A stretch of 64,000 nt of DNA, taken from the NCBI RefSeq assembly GCF_013343215.1, contig NZ_CP039146.1, positions 1 to 64,000 on the forward strand, written 5' to 3'. The DNA is from Acinetobacter sp. 10FS3-1. GTDB lineage: Bacteria; Pseudomonadota; Gammaproteobacteria; Pseudomonadales; Moraxellaceae. How positions within the stretch are numbered: the first letter of the stretch is position 1; the number at the start of each line of letters is the position of its first letter. The notes under the pieces are model-generated. The model made no database searches. It worked only from the letters and a program-made list of their open reading frames with translations, and was not told the DNA's origin. Below are positions 1-8,156 of this stretch, one piece after another. A program made the translations under genes and the position numbers.

Positions 1-1173
1 ATGACAGAATCTGAACCATTGCAAGAAGAATCGAATTATATTCCTTACTGTATAGGCAACATTCGCCATAATGGCGTTGTCAGTACCAGTAACCGTTTAA
101 TTCGCCCAATCGAATTATCAGCCAATGAATATAAGGCACTTTTATATGCAATGGCGGTTGCGAATTATAGTGAGAAAAATAGGGTAGATGGTGAAATTAC
201 CGAACAAACTTATATTTATTTGTATAAGGATGATTTGGCAGATTTACTAGGATTAAATAAACGTAATTCAATTAATGTTGCAATAGATCGGATTTATAAA
301 GAGCTTTCATCCCGGGTAGCTCATTTTATTATTGAGGAGCCAGCTGATAATGGTAAGAGAAAGACTAAAAAAGTACATTCTGTCGTTCCCATTATCCGTG
401 AGTTAAGATGGGAAGATGATTCTAAAAATGCGATTCAGATTCGTTTTACCAGTGAGGTGTTGCCGTATTTCACTCAACTGGCTGGGGGTAATTTTACTAC
501 CTATCAGCTAAAACATCTTTTTGCCCTAGATTCTGTTGCCAGTATGAGTCTTTATACTTATTTCATTAAAAACGAATTTAAGTACGTCAATCAAAAGAGT
601 TATGAAGTGCCATTACTTTTAGAAAACTTGAAAGCACTGATTGATATTAATGAAACCAAATATGATCGCTGGGTAGATTTTAGACGCTATGTATTAGACA
701 AAATAGTGGCAGAAATTAACGAAAATACAGATCTACAGTTAGAGTATGAAACCGTTAAGAAAGGCCGTCCAATTGTAGGTGTGAATTTTAAACTGCATCA
801 TCGGATTGCTGATAAGGCACTGGATGAATTTGCAGTGATTGAAAAAATCTATCTTGATGTTCCATTTGAAGACAATGCATCCGTAAAAGAATTAGGGGCT
901 AAATTCGATATGAATGTACGTTCTTGGTATATTTTTAATAATGATGAAAATTATCAGCAGTTCAAGAAGTGGTTTAAAAAAGTAGGATGCCTCACTGACT
1001 CTCAAGCAAATATTGTCATTAATGACACTTTATTCCAAATGGATTTTGCTGAAATTGGTATGGGGTTGAATGACTTTAAACGAAATATGAAGCATAAACT
1101 TAAAAGTAATCCGGAATTCGTCCATAGTATTCGTGAAAGACTGAATGATATTTTTGGTAAAGAGTTGATCTAG
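1..1173 (+). CDS. rep: RepB-type (Rep_3) plasmid replication initiator
   Basis: The 390-residue protein has the layout of Rep_3/RepB initiators: an N-terminal winged-helix region (about residues 35-260, with ELSANEYKALLYAMAV and FTTYQLKHLFALDS) and a variable C-terminal tail. Family members bind iterons and open the origin of theta-replicating plasmids. The gene starts on the first base of the window, so the iterons, promoter and ribosome site normally found upstream would lie at the far end of the circle and cannot be seen. A strong hairpin terminator follows directly. The family is common on Acinetobacter plasmids. An earlier start outside the window cannot be excluded. Confidence 0.88.
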   Translation: MTESEPLQEESNYIPYCIGNIRHNGVVSTSNRLIRPIELSANEYKALLYAMAVANYSEKNRVDGEITEQTYIYLYKDDLADLLGLNKRNSINVAIDRIYKELSSRVAHFIIEEPADNGKRKTKKVHSVVPIIRELRWEDDSKNAIQIRFTSEVLPYFTQLAGGNFTTYQLKHLFALDSVASMSLYTYFIKNEFKYVNQKSYEVPLLLENLKALIDINETKYDRWVDFRRYVLDKIVAEINENTDLQLEYETVKKGRPIVGVNFKLHHRIADKALDEFAVIEKIYLDVPFEDNASVKELGAKFDMNVRSWYIFNNDENYQQFKKWFKKVGCLTDSQANIVINDTLFQMDFAEIGMGLNDFKRNMKHKLKSNPEFVHSIRERLNDIFGKELI

Positions 1174-1175
1174 CG

Positions 1176-1202
1176 AAAAGTGTAGCAACTTGCTACACTT
1201 TT
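1176..1202 (+). terminator. Rho-independent terminator of rep
   Basis: A perfect 12-bp inverted repeat (AAAAGTGTAGCA at 1176-1187 and its complement at 1191-1202) has a 3-nt loop and T residues on its 3' side. It begins two bases after the rep stop codon. The A-rich 5' arm means it could work in both directions. Confidence 0.85.
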
Positions 1203-1328
1203 TAGATATATGTTCGTAAAGAATACAAGTGGTAAGGACCTTAGGATAAAAACGACTCTGTTGCATAAAGTGTGAAAATGAACCGTACCGGGTTTGTCGG
1301 AGAGTCAATATTCTGAGAGACTACCCCG

Positions 1329-1646
1329 ATGACCAAATTAAAATATACCCCTGAAATCAGAGAAAAAGCGGTTCAATTACTAATTGAATCTGAAAAAGAT
1401 TATCCTTCTACTTGGGCTGCAATCACAGCAATTGCGCCTAAGATTGGTTATACTCCTGAAACACTTCGTGCCTGGCATCAAAAGCATTTAGATCAGCAAA
1501 ATCCTATTAAAGTACAACAGATATCTGATCAAGAAAAAATGAAGCAAATGGAACGTGAAATTAAAGAATTAAAGCGTGCCAATGAAATTCTACGTAAAGC
1601 AGCCGCTTTTTTCGCCCAGGCGGAGCTCGACCGCCCACACAAATAA
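1329..1646 (+). CDS. IS-a OrfA (IS3-family, HTH)
   Basis: The 105-residue protein has the OrfA pattern of IS3-family elements: an N-terminal helix-turn-helix (YTPEIREKAVQLL, then STWAAITAIAP) and a C-terminal leucine-zipper helix rich in Lys and Glu (EKMKQMEREIKELKRANEIL). In this family OrfA binds the IS ends and joins OrfB by programmed -1 frameshifting to form the transposase. Its last base coincides with the first base of the orfB ATG, which fits translational coupling or frameshifting. Three damaged relatives lie at about 15880-16210 and 58633-58827 and, fused to orfB scraps, elsewhere in the window. Confidence 0.88.
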   Translation: MTKLKYTPEIREKAVQLLIESEKDYPSTWAAITAIAPKIGYTPETLRAWHQKHLDQQNPIKVQQISDQEKMKQMEREIKELKRANEILRKAAAFFAQAELDRPHK

Positions 1647-4382
1647 TGGTGGATTTCATCCATAACAATAAAGATCGATATGGTGTTGATGCGATTTGTA
1701 GGATTTTACCGATCGCAGCTTCAACCTATTACCGAACTTTAGATCTCGCGGACAATCCAGAACATCGAGCGAAACGAGATCTACATGATGAGCATCATGC
1801 TGAACAAATTAAACGAATTTGGAAAGAAAGTTCAGGTCGATATGGTGTGCGTAAGGTCTGGCAACAATTGAAACGTGAAGGCTATATTATTGCACGTTGT
1901 ACAGTTGCTCGATTGATGCAGAAGCTAGGTATACAAGGTGTTTGGCGTGGTAAGAATAAACAAACCACCCGTAGCCGAGATGATCAAAAAAGAGCAGATG
2001 ATTTAGTGAAACGTAATTTTAATGCTGATCATCCTGACCAACTGTGGGTGAGTGACTTTAGTGTGCCGCAGCAAGCGGCGTAAGAGATGAGGGTATGGCC
2101 CCTCGCTATCGGCTTGCAGGAGCAGGTAGCAAACCACCATAAGCGGCTTGGATCAAAAGTCCCGGTCGTGAGCGTTATGGAAAAGGCATCGTAGAGATGT
2201 CAGGTAAGAATTAGGAAGGCGAACAACAGTGAACTGCCGTTCAAGTGTCGAAAGTACTCAAATGACATCAAAACCGGGGATGGAAGTTACCCCGCGATTA
2301 GTTTGGCCGTTACCTGCTTACGGGCCATTCGGTGTCCGGCGTAGAGGCAGCGCGATCCTAATTCAGGCTCTTACGTTGAACTGCGGGAACCTTCGGTGGC
2401 GATGTCAAGCGAAAGGCACAAGCTCAAAAGGCAAGGCTGATAATAGCAATGCGTCACCAAGGGGCGGAGCAACTCGTAGTAGTGTTGAAGTTACTGTAAT
2501 GGTAATGGAGCGAAGGGGTTGCATTATCCAGGTCTACGGATTTGTCAACTGTGCAAGCAGGAGGAGCAAAACTTTATGACCAAACCATTTAACATTCCTA
2601 AAGCGTTAATCTGGGAGGCATTTAAGAAAGTCAAAGAGAATGGTGGCGCTCCAGGCGTTGATCATGAATCTATTGAGCAATTCGAAAAGCATTTAAAGAA
2701 CAACCTATACAAACTATGGAATCGACTTTGTTCTGGCAGTTATTTTCCACCGCCAGTTAAGGCTGTTCCGATTCCAAAGAAGTCAGGTGGCGTGCGTATA
2801 CTAGGTATTCCAACAGTTGCAGATCGAGTCGCGCAAACAGCAGTTAAGCTCTTATTAGAGCCGAAAATTGATCCATTATTTCATCCAAACTCATATGGAT
2901 ATCGTCCGGGGCGTTCTGCCCATGATGCAATTGCGATAGTGAGGAGACGAAGTTGGGATTATGACTGGGTTGTGGAATTTGATATCAAAGGTCTCTTTGA
3001 TAACATCGACCATGATTTACTCATGCGTGCACTCAAGAAACACTGTGAAATTCCATGGATTCTTTTATATGTGCAACGTTGGTTAAAAGCACCAATGCAA
3101 CACATAAATGGCCATCTTTTAGAAAGGAATCGCGGCACACCACAAGGTGGTGTTGTGAGTCCTTTATTGGCGAATTTATTTATGCATTATGCTTTTGATA
3201 TGTGGATTACGAAACATCTTCAAAGTGTACGGTTCTGCCGTTATGCAGATGATGGCGTAATTCATTGTCGGAGTTTATCTCAAGCCAAACTTGTTTTACA
3301 AAAGATCGATGCACGATTTCGTGAATGTGGACTCGAATTGCATCCAGACAAGACAAAGATTGTTTATTGCCAAGATATTAATCGTCGTAAAGCATATCCC
3401 GATGTTCAATTTACTTTTCTCGGGTACACGTTTAGGCCCCGTAAGGCTGTGGACAAGTATAAAAGAGTTTATGTAAATTTCTCTCCTGCAGTCAGTCGTG
3501 ATGCACTTAAAACAATGCGACAGACTATTCGGAAATGGCATCTACATCTGATGTGTAATCGCGAATTAAGTGATTTATCTGCAATATTCAATCCAATTCT
3601 TCAAGGTTGGCAGCAATACTATGGTCGATTCCATGGTTCAGCAATGTCAGCGATCTGGCAACACATGAATGCTTATCTTATACGCTGGATGAGGCGTAAG
3701 TATAAAAACTTGGCCCGTCATAAAAGACGGGCTAGATATGCCTTAGGGCGACTTGCGCGTGATTTTCCAAATGCCTTTGTGCACTGGAAAATGGGATGTT
3801 TACCATCGGTTGGATAATGGGAGCCGGATGAGCTGAGAGGTTCACGTCCGGTTCTGCGAGGGGCTAAGGGTGAAATTCCCTTGGTCTACTCACCCCTATA
3901 TTCAAACAAATTCAGGCTGGGTCTATACCGCCTTTATTATTGATGTGTTCTCACGAGCAATTGTTGGATGGAAAGTATCGACACGGATGAATACAGATAT
4001 GGTGCTCGATGCATTAGAGCAAGCCTTGCACGATCGAGGCATGCCAAAGAATGTGATTCATCATTCCGATAGAGGTGTTCAATATCTTTCTATTCGCTAT
4101 ACCAATCGTTTAGAAGCAGCAAATTTACGAGCATCAGTCGGTACAACTGGTGATTCATACGATAATGCTCTGGCTGAAACGGTGAATGGCTTATACAAAA
4201 CAGAGGTGATTGAATATTTAAAAGCAGATTGGCAAGGTTTAGCAGATGTACAACTAGCGACACTCAACTGGGTAGATTGGTTCAATAAAAAGCGTGTACA
4301 CAGTGCACTGGGTTATGTATCGCCTTTTGAGTTTGAAGCAATGTACTATGATAAGATTAACCCGTTAGGTCAGGTGGCCTAA
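1646..4382 (+). CDS. IS-a OrfB transposase, split by group II intron
   Basis: The coding sequence is in two pieces, about 1646-2060 and 3889-4382. Exon 1 carries the HTH_21 region (DLHDEHHAEQIKRIWKESS) and ends in DQLWVSDF, just at the first catalytic Asp of the rve/DDE domain. Exon 2 resumes with HPYIQTNSGWVYTAFIIDVF and contains the second Asp (HHSDRGVQY) and the catalytic Glu (ALAETVNGLYKTE). Removing about 2061-3888 joins the frames as Asp-Phe-Thr-His-Pro. DNA transposition by this copy would therefore need intron splicing in the mRNA. The exact splice points are uncertain by one or two bases. Confidence 0.82.
2576..3817 (+). CDS. ltrA: Group II intron reverse transcriptase/maturase
   Basis: The ATG at 2576 was chosen because a good GGAGG lies 10 nt upstream; the frame is open further up, into intron RNA. 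The 413-residue protein shows the RT blocks in order: RILGIPTVADRVAQ (about 74-88), NSYGYRPGRSAHDA (105-118), EFDIKGLFDNIDH (134-146), GTPQGGVVSPLLANL (187-201) and the catalytic YADD (223-226). A GIIM maturase segment follows (FNPILQGWQQYYG). It should splice its host intron and reverse-transcribe it during mobility. No HNH motif is present after the maturase domain. Confidence 0.92.
   Translation: MTKPFNIPKALIWEAFKKVKENGGAPGVDHESIEQFEKHLKNNLYKLWNRLCSGSYFPPPVKAVPIPKKSGGVRILGIPTVADRVAQTAVKLLLEPKIDPLFHPNSYGYRPGRSAHDAIAIVRRRSWDYDWVVEFDIKGLFDNIDHDLLMRALKKHCEIPWILLYVQRWLKAPMQHINGHLLERNRGTPQGGVVSPLLANLFMHYAFDMWITKHLQSVRFCRYADDGVIHCRSLSQAKLVLQKIDARFRECGLELHPDKTKIVYCQDINRRKAYPDVQFTFLGYTFRPRKAVDKYKRVYVNFSPAVSRDALKTMRQTIRKWHLHLMCNRELSDLSAIFNPILQGWQQYYGRFHGSAMSAIWQHMNAYLIRWMRRKYKNLARHKRRARYALGRLARDFPNAFVHWKMGCLPSVG
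3821..3888 (+). ncRNA. Group II intron domains V and VI
   Basis: The 34-nt hairpin at 3821-3854 pairs GAGCCGGA with TCCGGTTC across a GAGA-type tip, the compact form of catalytic domain V. It is followed by a second hairpin (AAGGG with CCCTT) in which an unpaired A would be the branch point of domain VI. Their position, directly after the maturase gene and against the 3' exon, is diagnostic. Confidence 0.85.
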
Positions 4383-4421
4383 CTTAAATAAAAAAGTCTC
4401 CGACAAACCCGGTACGGTTCA

Positions 4422-4730
4422 GAGCTTGATTAGCCTGGCTTAAATTTGGTTTGCAATATAACGCCTGAATACCCATTTTCTTCATTAAAGTACGTGTATG
4501 ACGTCGTCCTATATGATGCCCTTGACGATTCAACAAATCACGCATCATACGACTGCCTGCAAAAGGATATTGCATATGTAATTCATCAATACATCGCATC
4601 AGCTTCAGATCTGATGAGCTAACAGGTTTTGGGCGATAATAATAACAACCACGAGAGACTTTCAGTAACTTAGCTTGTTTAGATACTGAAATCTGAAGTG
4701 AGTGATCGATTAACTTTTGTGGTTGAAGCG
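4422..4730 (-). pseudogene. IS-b OrfB, N-terminal remnant
   Basis: The reading frame (about 100 codons, entered by -1 frameshift from orfA) matches the first third of the intact OrfB at 23179-23919, including MQYPFAGSRMMRDLLNRQGH. It stops being homologous after SQANQA, exactly where the IS-a end begins. The whole DDE catalytic core is absent, so it is non-functional. Confidence 0.85.
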
Positions 4731-5027
4731 GCCCAGTTTCTTCAACACACCTTCTAAAAAATCAATTTCTAATGCCTGCTCACCGATTTTTGCATGTAAC
4801 TTTTTAAGATCAATGGGAGGTTCTGATGGAGCTTTTGATTGATCGAAAGCTTGTGAGGAAGCTGAGATCAATTTATTTTTCCAGTCAATAATTTGGTTTT
4901 GATGAACATCAAACTCAGAACTCAATTCAGCAAGTGTTTTTTCTGCTTTGATCGCAGCAAGTGCTACCTTAGCCTTAAAGTCGTTTGAATGATTTCTTCT
5001 TGGTCTACGTGCCATAAAATACTCCAT
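4710..5027 (-). CDS. IS-b OrfA (IS3-family, HTH)
   Basis: The 105-residue protein has the IS3-group OrfA form: a basic start (RRPRRNHSNDFKAKVALAA), a helix-turn-helix (KTLAELSSEFDVHQNQIIDWK) and a C-terminal leucine-rich helix (LHAKIGEQALEIDFLEGVLKK). It differs from the intact copy at 22775-23092 by only a few residues. The start is preceded by a short AT-rich leader and the IS end. With its orfB truncated, this copy cannot make a full transposase. Confidence 0.85.
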   Translation of the reverse strand: MEYFMARRPRRNHSNDFKAKVALAAIKAEKTLAELSSEFDVHQNQIIDWKNKLISASSQAFDQSKAPSEPPIDLKKLHAKIGEQALEIDFLEGVLKKLGRFNHKS

Positions 5028-5103
5028 ATATTGATGTTTATAACATCATTTGAGGAGCAGAGTATCACTTATAGGAGTTGTTCAAATTTCCAGATCCATC
5101 TCT

Positions 5104-5224
5104 GTACGACTGGTGATTCATATGATAATGCTTTGGCTGAAACGGTGAATGGCTTATACAAAACAGAGGTGATTGAATATTTAAAAGCAGATTGGCAAGG
5201 TTTAGCAGATGTACAACTTGCGAC
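5104..5224 (+). pseudogene. IS-a OrfB internal fragment
   Basis: About 120 bp is nearly identical to IS-a orfB around the catalytic Glu (GDSYDNALAETVNGLYKTE, to ADVQLAT). It is cut on the left by the IS-b end and on the right by the IS5-family end at 5225. It is a remnant of an older IS-a copy into which other elements moved. Confidence 0.85.
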
Positions 5225-6263
5225 GGCTTTGTTGCACAAAGATTTGAAATGCAAAGCGCCCCTAATTGAGCCAAATTTAAGGCGTAACTTGGGTAAGTGG
5301 TCGACCTAATTCCGTAAATCTGTTGAGGACTGCTACACGTGCATGAATTTCATTCACCTGACTAGGAAAGCTTCTTGCCATTAATTTATCGCCTAATAAT
5401 TTGATGCAATGCATCTTGGTTTCCACCAAACTGCGGCGATGATAGCCTGACCATTTTTTCCATAATGTCCTGCCTAAACGTTTAACTGTTCGAAGTAATT
5501 CATTTCGCTCTAGCGAGCTACTCTTTGTATCTTTCCATGGTTTCGCATTTTTTCTAGGTGGAATCACCGCATGTGCTTGCCGATCTGCAATGACCTGACG
5601 GCATTGCTTGGTGTCATAAGCTCCATCGGTATAAACAGAGTCAATCTGCTCATCTTGTGGAATCTGATTAAGTAAATCACCAAGCACCTGTGAATCACTG
5701 ACATTATTGGTTGTGAGCTGAATAGCGCGTATTTGTAGGGTTTTGGCATCTATACCAATATGTAGTTTACGCCATTGGCGACGATATTCAGCTCCATGTT
5801 TCTTGCGTTTCCATTCGCCCTCACCTAGAAACTTCATGCCTGTAGAGTCTATGAGTAGATGCAGCCCATCGCTACTTTTTTGGTAGCTGATTGCAATATC
5901 AATATGCTTTTGTCTTCTACAAAGCATACTGTAATCTGGTGCGGTCCAATTTAATCCACAAAGTTTAATCAGACTTTGCACAAAGCCAGTGACCATACGT
6001 AAAGATAGACGGAATAAGGATTTAATCATTAAGCAGCATTGGATAGCTGCGTCGGAGTAGGTTTGATTTCGCCCTTGTTTGCCTTTTGATGGAGCATACC
6101 ATTGCGTAGCAGGATCAAACCAAATGGCAATATTTCCGCGACTCATGAGTGCTCGGTTATATGCGGGCCAATTGGTTGTGCGGTAGATTTTGTGTGTAGG
6201 CTTCTTCATTTGAAAATTATATCGCTGAAAAATCCTTTACAGATAGATTTGTGCAACAAAGCC
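5225..6263 (-). mobile_element. IS5-family element, intact copy 1
   Basis: The 1039-bp element has terminal inverted repeats beginning GGCTTTGTTGCACAAA (5225-5240 and 6248-6263) and one full transposase gene. The flanking 9-mers (acttgcgac and gatttgaag) differ, so no target duplication survives. A second copy in the same orientation (11679-12715) lies on the far side of the CBASS operon. It resembles IS17-type elements known from Acinetobacter; that name is from memory and unverified. Confidence 0.88.
5277..6209 (-). CDS. IS5-family transposase
   Basis: This 310-residue DDE transposase has a DUF4096-like N-terminus (about 30-90) and a DDE_Tnp_1 core. Catalytic motifs can be read as LLIDSTGMK (first Asp), SVYTDGAYD (second Asp) and the Y-(2)-R-(3)-E-(6)-K-like signature YHRRSLVETKMHCIK near the C-terminus. 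The frame is intact and ends inside the left terminal repeat region. This is the only IS5-family copy here that looks active: the 11.7-kb copy has a 2-bp deletion, the 17.2-kb copy is truncated and the 28.4-kb copy is decayed. Confidence 0.9.
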   Translation of the reverse strand: MKKPTHKIYRTTNWPAYNRALMSRGNIAIWFDPATQWYAPSKGKQGRNQTYSDAAIQCCLMIKSLFRLSLRMVTGFVQSLIKLCGLNWTAPDYSMLCRRQKHIDIAISYQKSSDGLHLLIDSTGMKFLGEGEWKRKKHGAEYRRQWRKLHIGIDAKTLQIRAIQLTTNNVSDSQVLGDLLNQIPQDEQIDSVYTDGAYDTKQCRQVIADRQAHAVIPPRKNAKPWKDTKSSSLERNELLRTVKRLGRTLWKKWSGYHRRSLVETKMHCIKLLGDKLMARSFPSQVNEIHARVAVLNRFTELGRPLTQVTP

Positions 6264-6601
6264 GATTTGAAGTTATAAATCCTTTAATTTAAAAACACTA
6301 CATTGATCTATATTTATTGCGGATGGGGGGGAGACATCATTTTTCATCGTTGTTTCGAAGATAACCATATATGATTTCTGAAAATTTCATCATGGTAGCA
6401 ATAAAGCATGGGCATTTTACCAAAAATTGAATCAGTACTACTAGAAATCAATCAAAGTCTTGGTGGTAATACCGCATATTCAACAGTTCAACTTGCATAC
6501 TAAAATTACAAAGCTAAATAAATTTTCAAAGAACACTTGCAATAGTTAATGTAACCTTCATCTATTAAAAATTATTATATTTTTTAGGGGGTAAGGGGAG
6601 A
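6264..6601 (+). other. CBASS leader region with possible 31-codon ORF
   Basis: This 338-bp AT-rich stretch separates the IS5 end from the first CBASS gene and must hold the operon promoter unless the IS supplies one. A small ORF at 6408-6503 encodes 31 residues (start MGILPKIESVL, end TVQLAY). It has no clear ribosome site, and whether it is a leader peptide or the remnant of a larger gene is unknown. A strong purine-rich ribosome site (AAGGGGAG) precedes the ATG at 6602. No convincing operator or paired promoter boxes were found. Confidence 0.4.
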
Positions 6602-8137
6602 ATGAGTAATCCAGTTTCTCTTTCAAATAGTTGTATTCTCCTTGCAGGTAGCATTTCTCTTACTACAAATGATGACCAGATCGATAAGGCTCATTCATTT
6701 GTTGAAGCTCTTGTAACAGAAGTTATTAATGCTGGAGGCAGCTTTATCGGTTATTTTTCAGCAGAGCCTGTAAATCAAACTCAAAAATCTTTAGTTTTTG
6801 ATTGGACTATTGCTAGAAAAATAAACGAACTAACTCAAGGGATAGAAAACAAAATCTTTCTTAAGATTGTTGCATCAAATGATCGGTTGCAATTCAAAAC
6901 CAATTCCGAACAGCGACGGCTTTTAAATAGCATGATTGCTCGTGGGGTTGCTGAACATATTTGTATTGATGACGAAATCTTAACAGGTAGCAATGTAGGT
7001 GAAGAACAAATTGAGCATGCTACAGCAATGATTGCACTAGGTGGTGGTAAAGGAGTATTAGATAGAGCTCACAAAATGGTAAAAAAAGGGTTGCCTATTT
7101 TGCCTTTAGATCTACAAATCGGATCAAATAAAGAAGATGGAAATGGTGCATTAGGATTGCTAAAAAAATTTAGAGATACTCCTCAAACTTATTTGCAAAA
7201 TACCGGTTCTACTGTGGTAAAAAGTATTTCAGCACTCTCTTTAGAAGAACCTGTATTAGAATTTTCTCAAATTGCAAAGAGAATTATTACGATCTTTTAT
7301 AAAGAGGAACAAGCTAGACACGCAGCTCTTCCGCCAGATGTATTAGTCTTGACAGCTTTACCAATTGAATTATCAGCTGCAAGGCAAGCATTAAATATTA
7401 ATGAAGGTGTACAGCCTATAGTTACAAGTACGGGTCTCCATGTATGGAAAACAGAAATAATTCGCAATGATGGTATACGGGCTAATTGCGCAATAGCATG
7501 TTTTTCTAGCGCTGGAAATGTAGATGCTTCTTCAATCACCACCACATTACTAATTGAATTACAACCTAAAAATGTAATCATGTTAGGTATTGCTGCGGGA
7601 ATGCGCGAAAAATGTGCTTTAGGCGAAGTTGTTTTATCTGAACAAGTCGTTGCATACGAAGGAGCAGCTCTCATTGAAGGTGGCGCTACAGAACACCGGC
7701 CTAAAAGCACAGTGTTAGATCTTAAAGTTAGACAGGATGTTAGCACATATTTATCTAACAAAAGTTCTTTAGAAAGTCGCTTAATAAAGAGCTATGAAGC
7801 CTTAGAAATCATACTTCCAGATAGTATTGAAATTGGCCCAGTAACTAAAAGTGTTATGCCTAAAACAGTCACTATTGGAAGTGGTGAGAAGCTTCTTCGA
7901 GATCCTGAAAAATTTAAAGCCTTAAAAGAACTTAATGGAAAAATTGAAGTTGCTGAAATGGAGGGTGCAGGAGTATTTGCGGCTTGTGCTTTACATAAAA
8001 AACCCGTGTTAATGATTAGAGGAATTAGTGACTTTGGTGATTCCACAAAAGACAATCGCTTTCATGACTTAGCCGCAAAAGCAGCTGCTGCAGTAACAGC
8101 AGATTATATTACTCATGGCTTAACACTTAATAACTAA
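6602..8137 (+). CDS. CBASS effector: SLOG-like domain fused to PNP-family nucleosidase
   Basis: The 511-residue protein has two parts. Residues 10-235 look like a SLOG/LOG-type Rossmann domain (CILLAGSISL, and the nucleotide-binding loop ALGGGKGVLDRA at 145-156), a fold used to sense nucleotide messengers. Residues 246-511 are a purine-nucleoside-phosphorylase/MTAN domain, with LGIAAGM (328-334), the ribose-binding EMEGAG (452-457) and the catalytic-loop RGISDFGD (473-480). PNP-family immune effectors are known to cleave ATP to adenine, as in Detocs and some CBASS operons. The inference is that CD-NTase product binds the SLOG part and activates nucleotide destruction. No signal peptide or membrane segment is seen. 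Confidence 0.78.
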   Translation: MSNPVSLSNSCILLAGSISLTTNDDQIDKAHSFVEALVTEVINAGGSFIGYFSAEPVNQTQKSLVFDWTIARKINELTQGIENKIFLKIVASNDRLQFKTNSEQRRLLNSMIARGVAEHICIDDEILTGSNVGEEQIEHATAMIALGGGKGVLDRAHKMVKKGLPILPLDLQIGSNKEDGNGALGLLKKFRDTPQTYLQNTGSTVVKSISALSLEEPVLEFSQIAKRIITIFYKEEQARHAALPPDVLVLTALPIELSAARQALNINEGVQPIVTSTGLHVWKTEIIRNDGIRANCAIACFSSAGNVDASSITTTLLIELQPKNVIMLGIAAGMREKCALGEVVLSEQVVAYEGAALIEGGATEHRPKSTVLDLKVRQDVSTYLSNKSSLESRLIKSYEALEIILPDSIEIGPVTKSVMPKTVTIGSGEKLLRDPEKFKALKELNGKIEVAEMEGAGVFAACALHKKPVLMIRGISDFGDSTKDNRFHDLAAKAAAAVTADYITHGLTLNN

Positions 8138-8156
8138 CTTGGGGAAACACATCAGA

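Larger units (their letters stand above)
2061..3888 (+). mobile_element. Group II intron with reverse transcriptase
   Basis: The insertion starts GTGTGCC after the exon sequence GACTTTA, matching the group II 5' consensus GUGYG. It has about 500 nt of structured non-coding RNA, then a maturase/reverse transcriptase gene, then a recognisable domain V (3821-3854) and domain VI (about 3861-3888) next to exon 2. This is a retroelement that splices as RNA and moves by target-primed reverse transcription. The encoded protein shows no HNH endonuclease domain, as in En-minus lineages. The 3' boundary could be 3887-3890. Confidence 0.87.
1279..4421 (+). mobile_element. IS3-family element (IS-a) carrying a group II intron
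   Basis: The element is bounded by near-perfect 25-bp inverted repeats starting TGAACCGTACCGGGTT (1279-1303 and 4397-4421). It encodes orfA and an orfB that is split by a 1.83-kb group II intron. The same terminal repeat recurs at 16260, 26275 and 58470, so this is the commonest element in the window. The end sequence resembles IS51-type members of the IS3 family. Its right end abuts a truncated IS-b (4422-5098), but no target duplication is visible (left flank AAA, right flank GAG), so the junction is probably a deletion or recombination product. Confidence 0.9.
4422..5098 (-). mobile_element. Truncated IS3-family element IS-b (copy 1)
   Basis: This is the left part of an element found intact at 22699-23980. 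It keeps the terminal repeat (TGGATCTGGAAATTTG, reading inward from 5098), a full orfA and about 100 codons of orfB. The rest is missing where IS-a (1279-4421) abuts it. At 5104 another IS-a fragment begins, so IS-b had itself landed in or beside an older IS-a copy. Confidence 0.85.

Noticed and set aside
1030..1308. Minus-strand ORF over the end of rep
   Set aside because: It is antisense to rep and the terminator, with no coding pattern.
2229..2579. 116-codon ORF upstream of the reverse transcriptase
   Set aside because: It lies in the structured RNA part of the group II intron, has no ribosome site and no protein-like pattern; the region is intron domains I-IV.
4989..5309. 106-codon ORF spanning IS-b, IS-a and IS5 ends
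   Set aside because: It is an accidental open frame across three IS junctions, with no start signal and no single-family similarity.
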